A program made the position numbers and the translations under genes. Of a stretch of 22,349 nt of DNA, positions 1 to 6,764 are shown piece after piece. Every line of letters starts with the position of its first letter. The stretch's first letter is position 1. Source of the stretch: a virus. Location: positions 1 through 22,349 of IMG/VR virus record IMGVR_UViG_3300010158_000348; one strand, 5' to 3'. The notes below the pieces were generated by a model. That model had not been told where the DNA came from. It did not search any database and saw only the letters and a list, made by a program, of their open reading frames with translations.

Positions 1-1
1 A

Positions 2-388
2 AAATTTATTGCAGAAGGTGCAACAAAAATGCAACCAAAAGGTCCTGCAGAAGTTGATGTTCCCGCAGCACTACGCAAGCAAAAGCGTCCAGGTCAAGCT
101 GCTGCACAAGCTGCTACTGACAAACGTAATGCAAGTTCTGGTGCCAAAGTTTGGTCCAGCAAACGCACCGAAGAAGGCAAAAAGGGTAAATGCTGCTGTG
201 ATAGAGACGGTGAAGATCAATGCCCAGTTCATGCAAAAATGGACGAAGTAGTCAACTTGAAAAAAGACCCCAACAGTGATCCAGGTGCCGAAGCACGACT
301 AGCTGCTTATCAAGCAAGACAGCCAAAATCGACAGTATATATGGATAAAAACAAACTCGTAAAAAACCCAGCGGTGGCTAAGAAATAA
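2..388 (+). CDS. Unrecognised small basic protein, 5' end outside window
   Basis: The reading frame is open to the left edge, so the true start probably lies outside the window; the first internal ATG is at 29 and gives 119 residues. The protein is rich in Lys, Ala and Gln, with no membrane segment. It has a Cys/His cluster in its middle (three consecutive Cys, then a CPVH about nine residues later) that could bind metal. It ends just before a strong terminator that separates it from gp17. Position before the large terminase would suit a small terminase subunit (gp16), but I see no sequence feature that proves it. Function not assigned. Confidence 0.55.
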   Translation, partial: KFIAEGATKMQPKGPAEVDVPAALRKQKRPGQAAAQAATDKRNASSGAKVWSSKRTEEGKKGKCCCDRDGEDQCPVHAKMDEVVNLKKDPNSDPGAEARLAAYQARQPKSTVYMDKNKLVKNPAVAKK

Positions 389-411
389 AAACGTTAGGAT
401 GTAGTCCAATT

Positions 412-432
412 AGCCCCTTCGGGGGCTTTTTT
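412..432 (+). terminator. Rho-independent terminator with UUCG tetraloop
   Basis: A perfect 6-bp stem (AGCCCC / GGGGCT) closes a C(UUCG)G tetraloop, an exceptionally stable loop, and is followed directly by a run of six T. It ends the preceding small gene and leaves only about 16 bases before the gp17 start, so gp17 must be started by its own promoter in that gap. Confidence 0.9.
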
Positions 433-437
433 ATCAG

Positions 438-443
438 TAAATA
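438..443 (+). promoter_or_regulatory. T4-type late promoter core (TAAATA) before gp17
   Basis: TAAATA lies between the terminator and the gp17 start codon, with 5 bases to the ATG. T4 late promoters have TATAAATA as their core, and related aquatic phages use shortened forms. Similar sites precede the genes starting at 2052, 13865, 21269 and (minus strand) 21988. No Shine-Dalgarno sequence fits between this site and the ATG. Confidence 0.5.
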
Positions 444-448
444 ATAAT

Positions 449-2038
449 ATGGCAAGCAAAAACTTAGACGGTAATTTAGTTAAAAAAGCACATGTTACTC
501 AACGATGGACTGAACAAGACATTGAGCATATGTTACGGTGCCAAGATCAAGAACTTGGCCCACAATATTTTTTGAATAACTTTTTCTTTATTCAACATCC
601 CACAAAAGGTAAGATTCAGTATAAACCTTTTGAATATCAAAAACGTCTATTGGACAGTTATCACGGACACAGATTTAGTGTAAACATGCTAGGCCGTCAG
701 ATGGGTAAAACTACTACTGCGGTAGGATATTTACTTTGGTATGCTATGTTTGTACCAGACAGCACTATCTTAATTTCAGCGCACAAATATACAGGCGCAC
801 AGGAAATTATGCAACGTCTGCGTTATGCATACGAAACTTGTCCTGATTTTATTCGTGCAGGCGTTACTAGCTATAACAAGCAAAGTTTAGAATTTGACAA
901 CGGATCGCGTATTGTTGCACAGACAACAACCGAAACAACTGGTCGTGGTATGTCTGTATCACTACTATACTGCGACGAGTTTGCCTATGTTGAACCTAAC
1001 ATTGCTGTAGAATTTTGGACATCAATATCGCCTACACTAGCAACTGGTGGTAAGGCAATTATTACATCAACTCCTAACTCAGACGAAGATCAGTTTGCAC
1101 AGATTTGGAATGAAGCCAACAAAAGATTTGATGAGTTTGGAAACGCAACTGAGTTAGGGCGCAATGGTTTTTATCCATGCATTGCCATATGGAATGAGCA
1201 TCCCGATCGTGACGAAAAATGGGCAAATGAAGAACGTAGTCGTGTTGGTCAAGAAAGATTTGAACGTGAACACGAATGTAAATTCTTAATTTTTGACGAA
1301 ACACTGATTAACAGTATTAGTTTGTCAGACATGGAAGGCAGTGAACCTCTTATGAAAATGGGCCAAGCTCGATGGTATAAAAAGATTAATCCTGCCAGCA
1401 CCTATATTGTAAGTTTAGATCCTAGTCTAGGCACAGGTGGCGATTTTGCAGCCATTGAAATTTTAGAACTTCCTAGTATGGACCAAGTTGCAGAATGGCA
1501 TCACAACATGACTCCTGTGCAGGCTCAAGCTCGTATTCTAAGAGACTTGCTCAAATATATTGAGGATGAGTGCACTGCACAGGGAGTATCTAGTAGTATA
1601 TATTACTCTGTAGAAAACAATACTCTAGGCGAAAGCGCCCTAGTTGCAATTAACGAATTAGGTGAAGAAACATTTCCAGGTTTGTTTCTAAGTGAGCCTA
1701 TTAAGAAAGGCCATGTTCGTCGCTTTAGAAAAGGATTTAATACTACTCATGCTGCTAAGATCTCTGCTTGTGCCAAGCTAAAACAACTTGTAGAAAGCAG
1801 ACAACTCAAAGTTAATAGCAAAACCTTAATAAGTGAAATGAAAACATTTGTGGCTCAGGGTATTACATTCAAAGCTAAAACTGGTCAACACGACGACTTA
1901 GTTGCTAGTCTATTATTAGCTATACGCATGGTTATGTTGTTGCAAGACTGGGATCCTACAATTTATGATAAAATGAGAGATCATACGGGCATGGAAGAAC
2001 ACGACCTTCCCTTGCCCATCTTTATGAGTTCTTATTAA
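449..2038 (+). CDS. 17: Terminase large subunit (gp17-like)
   Basis: Motor ATPase and nuclease that packages concatemeric DNA into the prohead through the portal vertex. At 529 residues it is somewhat shorter than T4 gp17 (610). The ATPase domain shows a Walker A at residues 82-89 (GRQMGKTT), a Walker B at 171-178 ending in Asp176-Glu177, and the coupling motif STPN at 207-210. The C-terminal RNase H-type nuclease has Asp324 in the SLDPSLGTGGD segment, Glu389 in VENN and Asp482/Asp483 in GQHDDLV, matching the acidic triad of the family. It follows a terminator and a late-promoter-like TAAATA. In T4 the tail sheath and tube genes come next; here a different protein follows, so the order is rearranged. 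Confidence 0.95.
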   Translation: MASKNLDGNLVKKAHVTQRWTEQDIEHMLRCQDQELGPQYFLNNFFFIQHPTKGKIQYKPFEYQKRLLDSYHGHRFSVNMLGRQMGKTTTAVGYLLWYAMFVPDSTILISAHKYTGAQEIMQRLRYAYETCPDFIRAGVTSYNKQSLEFDNGSRIVAQTTTETTGRGMSVSLLYCDEFAYVEPNIAVEFWTSISPTLATGGKAIITSTPNSDEDQFAQIWNEANKRFDEFGNATELGRNGFYPCIAIWNEHPDRDEKWANEERSRVGQERFEREHECKFLIFDETLINSISLSDMEGSEPLMKMGQARWYKKINPASTYIVSLDPSLGTGGDFAAIEILELPSMDQVAEWHHNMTPVQAQARILRDLLKYIEDECTAQGVSSSIYYSVENNTLGESALVAINELGEETFPGLFLSEPIKKGHVRRFRKGFNTTHAAKISACAKLKQLVESRQLKVNSKTLISEMKTFVAQGITFKAKTGQHDDLVASLLLAIRMVMLLQDWDPTIYDKMRDHTGMEEHDLPLPIFMSSY

Positions 2039-2039
2039 C

Positions 2040-2045
2040 TAAATA
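2040..2045 (+). promoter_or_regulatory. T4-type late promoter core (CTAAATA)
   Basis: TAAATA preceded by C lies two bases after the gp17 stop and 6 bases before the ATG at 2052. The sequence and its distance to the start match the other late-promoter-like sites in this window. No ribosome binding site is visible. Confidence 0.5.
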
Positions 2046-2051
2046 CACATT

Positions 2052-3791
2052 ATGAACGCAATTGAACTTATATCACAAGACGTATTTGATAAAGTCCGTA
2101 GCCGTTATAGTAACCTAGAAATGGGAGACGAAGACGGCAATGTAACGTCTGATCCTAGAACTGCTCGATTTTTTGATTTTGATTTTGTATCAGAAGGAGA
2201 AAATTTAGGGCGTGTTAGCATCAGTATTAACGAGCGCGGCGCACTAAAAATATTTTATAGTCAAGGGATTTTAGAAGGATTAAATGCCGTAGCTCAAAAA
2301 ACTTGGTTTGCATTTTTAAAAGAAATGAGAAACTTTGCTAAACGCAGACTAATGAGATTTGATACACGTGACATTACTAAATCTAACTTGAATAAAACTG
2401 ATTTTCAATACCTAGCCCAAACTGGCTCAAAGGAAGACAATATGGCAGAAAGTAAAATGTATGGTAGCAGCAAAACCAGCTACCGCCCCCTAGCAAAAGC
2501 TAAGATTATTATTAAGCATAGTAATCCAATTGATGTAGAAAGCCGCGGAGCTCGTAGTAGAGACATTGAATCTATCTTTGTTCAAAACGAACTAGGCGAG
2601 CGCATGAAAATGCCTATTCCTAGCATTAGAGCAGCAGAAGCTATGGCACGACACGTGGCTAACGGTGGTTATCCACACGACGATCATGGTAAAAAAATTA
2701 TTGAAATGGCAACTGAAATTGCCAAGCTACATGCATTCAAACGTCATGTAGGCAAGCACGACAGTATGAACAGTGATGCTAATAACATCTTAGAACGTGC
2801 ATGTATGAAGTTAGAAAATCTACGTCATCAAATGGCTTGTTTGGGTAAACAGCAACACTACGAATCATGGAAAGAAAGTTATGTTCCTGATACAAGCGAA
2901 GAGTTTGCAATGGATCAAGCTACAATGGAAAACTATAAATCAAAGTTTACTGTTAGCACATTCAAAGAAGATCTTGCAGAATACTTTCCGTTAATTCATA
3001 AAATTATGCAAGAAACTAGCGAAGTTGACCTAGATGAATACGTTAGTGAATCAGAAGAAGAGCACTGTGATACGTGCGATCATCCTGTTAAAGATTGCCA
3101 GTGCGACGACACTACTGAAGTTAAAGAATTTGCAGAGTTTGAAAATTGGGCTAATTCGGTTGTAGAAGGTCGTATGGAACCCGAAATGCTTGCAGCATTG
3201 CAAGAGTTACTAGGCAACGACTCGTTAAAAACAGTTGGTCCAGACGCAACTAATACAGTATCTTCATTGCAGAATATTGGTATCAATGATAACGGACTTG
3301 AAAGTGATCTAAAGGGGCTTGCTAAAGACACTAACGGAGAAGGAGATCCTAGCCATATTATCATGGCTTGGTTACAAAAAGAAGACCCGGCAGCAGCCCA
3401 AGAACTATCTGGCGCACCTGCAGCATCTGCTCCTCCTGAACAGGCTCCAGCTGGTGAAGTTCCGCCCGAAGCTGAACCTGCAGAAGAAGAAGTTGAAGAA
3501 TATAAAGATACCAAAAAACCTACAATTGCATCAGTTGCTGAGATGGTAAGATCATTTTACAACAGCCATCACATGGAAGAAGGTTTAGGCCCATTTCCAA
3601 TAGGAAAACAAGGTATTGTTACTAAAGTTACAAAAGAAATGGGTGATTGGGCAGGAGAACTTGCCGGACGATTAGTTGATGAATTTTCCAAAATACATCA
3701 AGAAGAAGATAATACTCTCGCTTCACAAAACACTAACGATGTTGCATTTGAAGATATTATGAAGTTAGCTGGTCTTAGAAAAATTGGATAA
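2052..3791 (+). CDS. Unrecognised 579-residue protein, possible virion protein
   Basis: No known enzyme motif found. The N-terminal third is mixed alpha/beta, followed by a helical, charged region. A compact Cys cluster at residues 339-351 (CxxC then CxC, with His338 and His344 nearby) could bind zinc. A low-complexity linker of Pro, Ala and Glu lies near residues 455-485, and the C-terminus ends in a helix with DIMKLAGL, a type of ending I associate from memory with marine phage virion proteins. It sits directly after gp17, behind a late-promoter-like site, and is closed by its own terminator, which suggests late expression and possibly a virion or assembly role. This is inference. The reverse-strand ORF over the Pro/Ala/Glu linker is a shadow. 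Confidence 0.75.
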   Translation: MNAIELISQDVFDKVRSRYSNLEMGDEDGNVTSDPRTARFFDFDFVSEGENLGRVSISINERGALKIFYSQGILEGLNAVAQKTWFAFLKEMRNFAKRRLMRFDTRDITKSNLNKTDFQYLAQTGSKEDNMAESKMYGSSKTSYRPLAKAKIIIKHSNPIDVESRGARSRDIESIFVQNELGERMKMPIPSIRAAEAMARHVANGGYPHDDHGKKIIEMATEIAKLHAFKRHVGKHDSMNSDANNILERACMKLENLRHQMACLGKQQHYESWKESYVPDTSEEFAMDQATMENYKSKFTVSTFKEDLAEYFPLIHKIMQETSEVDLDEYVSESEEEHCDTCDHPVKDCQCDDTTEVKEFAEFENWANSVVEGRMEPEMLAALQELLGNDSLKTVGPDATNTVSSLQNIGINDNGLESDLKGLAKDTNGEGDPSHIIMAWLQKEDPAAAQELSGAPAASAPPEQAPAGEVPPEAEPAEEEVEEYKDTKKPTIASVAEMVRSFYNSHHMEEGLGPFPIGKQGIVTKVTKEMGDWAGELAGRLVDEFSKIHQEEDNTLASQNTNDVAFEDIMKLAGLRKIG

Positions 3792-3835
3792 AATAATCAA
3801 ATAATTATTCCTGTATAGGTTGTAGTGATAAATAG

Positions 3836-3875
3836 AACTGTGTATACTTAATCGTATGCACAGTTTTTCTTTTTA
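3836..3875 (+). terminator. Rho-independent terminator
   Basis: An 11-bp stem (3836-3846 with 3855-3865, one G-U pair) encloses an 8-base loop and is followed by a T-rich tail of five T, C, five T. It separates the gp17 region from the gp32-uvsX-uvsY group. Confidence 0.85.
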
Positions 3876-3929
3876 GTCAGTGGGCTTTAAAGAAGAGGCA
3901 TAATAAATCAACATTAAGGAAAAAACATT

Positions 3930-4940
3930 ATGGCAACATTAGCAGAAATCAGAGCAAAACTTCAAGCAAGTTCTCAACAAAACACCGGCGGCTCACAAGG
4001 TGGAGACAACGCAATTTACCCTCATTGGAATATTGCAGAAGGTCAAACAGCAACAATTCGATTTGTTTCTGATGCTGATCCAAATAACACATTCTTCTGG
4101 ATCGAACGTGCAATGATCAAATTGCCTTTTGCAGGTGTAAAAGGTGAAACAAATTCCAAGCCAGTTACTGTGCAAGTTCCCTGTATGGAAATGTGGGGTG
4201 AAACTTGCCCAATTCTTACCGAGGTTCGTCCTTGGTTTAAAGATAAATCTTTAGAAGACATGGGTCGTAAGTATTGGAAGAAAAAGTCTTACTTGTTCCA
4301 AGGCTTTGTGGTTGACAGCCTATACAAGGAAGATCGCACACCTGAGAATCCAATCCGTAGATTCATCATGGGTTCACAAATCTTTAACATTATCAAGGCA
4401 GCATTGCTTGATCCAGATTTTGCAGAGTTGCCAACGGACTATGTTCGTGGCACTGACTTCAAGATTGTAAAGACCAGTAAAGGTGGTTATGCTGACTACT
4501 CTACCAGTAACTGGGCACGTCGTGAACGTGCTTTAGAAGAAGCAGAGCTGACAGCAATTAAGGATCACGGTCCATTTAATCTAAAAGACTTTTTGCCTAA
4601 GAAACCAGGCGATGTTGAACTCAAAGTTATGAAAGAAATGTTTGAGGCGTCAGTAGACGGCGAAGCATTTGACATGGAACGTTGGGGTCAATATTTCAAA
4701 CCGTCGGGTTACGGTGGTCGTGATAATGCAGAAGGTGGAGCAACTAAACCAGCAACACCAACAGCAACTCGACCAGTAGCAACACCTGCTTCAGTTGAAG
4801 AAGAAGTAGCACCTTGGGAAGATGATGTTGCAGTTGCAGAGAAATCTTTTGCAGCACCAGCCGCAGCAACACCAGCTGCAGATAGCGCAAGCTCACGTGC
4901 TCAAGATATCTTAGCAGCAATTCGCAATCGTAACAAGTAA
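3930..4940 (+). CDS. 32: Single-stranded DNA-binding protein (gp32-like)
   Basis: Coats single-stranded DNA at the fork and in recombination intermediates and recruits UvsY, primase and helicase loader. The 336-residue protein has a short N-terminal helix (LAEIRAKLQ) as in the cooperativity domain, then the OB-fold core with aromatic and basic patches (RKYWKKKSYLFQGFVV at about 113-128). The C-terminal part has a Pro/Ala/Thr linker and an acidic stretch (VEEEVAPWEDD), the usual partner-binding tail, but then ends in a basic helix. T4 gp32 binds zinc with His64, Cys77, Cys87 and Cys90; here only Cys85 and Cys93 are evident and the CPVC motif reads CPIL, so the site looks incomplete. A Shine-Dalgarno AAGGA lies at 3915-3919. 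Confidence 0.92.
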   Translation: MATLAEIRAKLQASSQQNTGGSQGGDNAIYPHWNIAEGQTATIRFVSDADPNNTFFWIERAMIKLPFAGVKGETNSKPVTVQVPCMEMWGETCPILTEVRPWFKDKSLEDMGRKYWKKKSYLFQGFVVDSLYKEDRTPENPIRRFIMGSQIFNIIKAALLDPDFAELPTDYVRGTDFKIVKTSKGGYADYSTSNWARRERALEEAELTAIKDHGPFNLKDFLPKKPGDVELKVMKEMFEASVDGEAFDMERWGQYFKPSGYGGRDNAEGGATKPATPTATRPVATPASVEEEVAPWEDDVAVAEKSFAAPAAATPAADSASSRAQDILAAIRNRNK

Positions 4941-4942
4941 TT

Positions 4943-4947
4943 AGGAG
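4943..4947 (+). promoter_or_regulatory. Strong Shine-Dalgarno site of uvsX
   Basis: AGGAG with a 7-base spacer to the ATG at 4955, in the 14-base gap after the gp32 stop. It fixes the uvsX start and contrasts with the late-type genes of this window, which lack such sites. Confidence 0.8.
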
Positions 4948-4954
4948 ATAGACT

Positions 4955-6013
4955 ATGGGAAAATCCTTCGATATTTCGAAGTTCCGTAAGTCTATCACTA
5001 AGTCTATTGACGGACTTGGTATAGGCTTTAACGATCCAACAGACTGGATTGGTACAGGAAACTATGCACTAAATTATCTTATTAGTGGAGACTTTAACAA
5101 AGGTGTTCCGTTAGGTAAGGTAACAGTATTTGCCGGAGAATCAGGTGCAGGTAAAAGTTATATCTGCTCCGGTAACATTATTAAAGCAGCACAGGAACAA
5201 GATATTTTTGTTATTCTTGTTGATAGCGAAAATGCACTTGATGAAAAATGGTTGAAAGACCTAGGCGTCGATACTAGTGATGAAAAGTTATTAAAACTTA
5301 ATATGGCTATGATTGACGATGTAGCAAGGACTATTTCAGAATTTATGAAAGAGTATAAGCTCATGCCTCAAGAAGACCGACAAAAAATTCTGTTTGTTAT
5401 TGATTCATTGGGTATGTTGTTAACTCCTACTGATGTTAATCAATTCGAAGCAGGTGAAATGAAAGGTGATATGGGCCGTAAACCTAAAGCACTTACAAGT
5501 CTTGTTCGTAATTGTGTTAACATGTTTGGAAGTTATAATGTAGGTATGGTTTGCACAAATCACACTTATGCAAGTCAGGATATGTTTGATCCTGACGATA
5601 AAATTTCAGGCGGTCAAGGGTTTATCTATGCCAGCTCAATTGTTGTTGCAATGCGAAAATTGAAACTAAAAACTGATGCTGATGGCAATAAGACAACGTC
5701 TGTTAACGGTATTCGTTCAGCTTGTAAGATTATGAAAACACGTTATGCAAAACCTTTTGAAAGTGTGCAAGTTGAAATTCCATACTCAACTGGTATGAGT
5801 CCTTTTAGCGGGTTAGTTGATTTGTTTGAAGACAAAGGAATGTTAAAGAAAGAAGGCAATAGTCTTGTTTATATAACTAAAGATGGTGAAATCATTAAAC
5901 AATTCCGTAAGGCTTGGGAACGTAATGAAAAAGACGGACTTACGAAAGTAATGGAAGATATTTCAAAACATGGTGAGGATTCACCTGTTGTTATCGAATC
6001 AGAGGAAACATAA
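4955..6013 (+). CDS. uvsX: RecA-like recombinase UvsX
   Basis: ATP-dependent strand-exchange protein that forms filaments on single-stranded DNA with gp32 and UvsY, driving recombination-dependent replication and repair. 352 residues against about 390 in T4. The RecA core shows Walker A GESGAGKS at residues 61-68, the ILVDSENALDEKW segment at 87-99, Walker B KILFVIDSLG at 144-153, and a loop region with NHTY, then ISGGQGF near 217-223, as in the L2 area of UvsX. It is 14 bases downstream of gp32 and its stop is just before a small acidic gene, so gp32, uvsX, that gene and uvsY probably share a transcript. Confidence 0.95.
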   Translation: MGKSFDISKFRKSITKSIDGLGIGFNDPTDWIGTGNYALNYLISGDFNKGVPLGKVTVFAGESGAGKSYICSGNIIKAAQEQDIFVILVDSENALDEKWLKDLGVDTSDEKLLKLNMAMIDDVARTISEFMKEYKLMPQEDRQKILFVIDSLGMLLTPTDVNQFEAGEMKGDMGRKPKALTSLVRNCVNMFGSYNVGMVCTNHTYASQDMFDPDDKISGGQGFIYASSIVVAMRKLKLKTDADGNKTTSVNGIRSACKIMKTRYAKPFESVQVEIPYSTGMSPFSGLVDLFEDKGMLKKEGNSLVYITKDGEIIKQFRKAWERNEKDGLTKVMEDISKHGEDSPVVIESEET

Positions 6014-6014
6014 A

Positions 6015-6260
6015 ATGGATGAAAGTTTAATCATGGAAATTTGGGATACGTTTCGTGAATATATCCCAGAAAAGAATAAAGATATCGCAGCAAATCAATA
6101 TGTCGATTTCTTGTTAGGGAAAGATATAGAGGTTGATGTATTGGAAGGATTTATTGGATACGATCCTCATCTTGATGATGCTATTCGCACAGTAGTCGAC
6201 GAAGCTAATGCTATGGAAGACGATGAAGACGATGCTGAATATTACGAAGATGAGGACTAA
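6015..6260 (+). CDS. Small acidic protein between UvsX and UvsY
   Basis: 81 residues from the ATG at 6015, chosen because AGAGGA at 6001-6006 is well placed and the upstream in-frame ATG at 5970 lies inside uvsX. The body is helical and the tail is almost entirely Asp and Glu, ending EDED. An acidic tail of this kind often mimics DNA or binds basic partners. Its place between uvsX and uvsY suggests a recombination accessory, but I do not recognise the family. Confidence 0.8.
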   Translation: MDESLIMEIWDTFREYIPEKNKDIAANQYVDFLLGKDIEVDVLEGFIGYDPHLDDAIRTVVDEANAMEDDEDDAEYYEDED

Positions 6261-6262
6261 TA

Positions 6263-6721
6263 ATGGCTCAATGGTATGCAAAGGTGAGCAAAGATATTTC
6301 TCATCTCCCGGCATGTATTGACTTTTATTACAACGAACTGGATAGTGCAAAAAGAGAAGTTAAAATTTATGGTAACATAGAAAAAGCTTCTGCAGCACTT
6401 CCAGGTATCGTTGAACAAAGATTTAATCAACTTCAAGAACTTGAAGCGGTATTAGAATATTTAAATATTGAATTACGACGCATTAGATCAAAATCTTTTA
6501 GAAAATATTTAGAGAATTATCAAAGAGCTCTAAGTAGCCGAGACGTTGAAAAATATGTTGAGGGCGAAGCAGATGTAGTTGATATGGAAAAAATTATTAA
6601 CGAATTTGCATTACTTAGAAATCAATGGCTAGGTATTATTAAAGCAATTGATCAAAAGCAGTGGCAAATAACTAATATTGTTAAATTGCGAACAGCTGGA
6701 TTAGAAGATGTCAGTATTTAA
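6263..6721 (+). CDS. uvsY: Recombination mediator UvsY
   Basis: Mediator that helps UvsX displace gp32 from single-stranded DNA. 152 residues, close to the T4 protein (137). The C-terminal half (YQRALSSRDVEKYVEGE, then LLRNQWLGIIKAIDQKQW and LRTAGLEDV) fits the UvsY pattern, including the short conserved 'LS..D' stretch and the long amphipathic helices that build the hexamer. The gene begins two bases after the acidic protein, with GAGGA at 6252-6256, and is followed by a terminator. Order after uvsX supports the call. Confidence 0.88.
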   Translation: MAQWYAKVSKDISHLPACIDFYYNELDSAKREVKIYGNIEKASAALPGIVEQRFNQLQELEAVLEYLNIELRRIRSKSFRKYLENYQRALSSRDVEKYVEGEADVVDMEKIINEFALLRNQWLGIIKAIDQKQWQITNIVKLRTAGLEDVSI

Positions 6722-6752
6722 AATAGGAGCTTGACAAGCTCTTATTTTTTTT
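6722..6752 (+). terminator. Rho-independent terminator overlapping a promoter
   Basis: An 11-bp stem (6722-6732 with 6736-6746, one G-U) with a 3-base loop and a run of eight T. The loop and its flanks are also the -35 box TTGACA of the next promoter, so one DNA segment ends the uvsY transcript and starts the next operon. Confidence 0.85.
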
Positions 6753-6759
6753 ATATAAT
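6731..6759 (+). promoter_or_regulatory. Consensus sigma-70 promoter, predicted leaderless
   Basis: TTGACA at 6731-6736, a 17-base spacer, and TATAAT at 6754-6759: both hexamers and the spacing are perfect. Only 5 bases separate TATAAT from the ATG at 6765, so transcription should begin at or within the start codon. This is expected to be an early promoter used by unmodified host RNA polymerase and would drive the long operon through 12560. Confidence 0.85.
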
Positions 6760-6764
6760 AGTTT

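Noticed and set aside
3080-3514. 144-codon minus-strand ORF rich in Ser, Ala and Gly
   Set aside because: It is the shadow of the Pro/Ala/Glu linker region of the 579-residue gene; composition is low-complexity and no start signal is visible.
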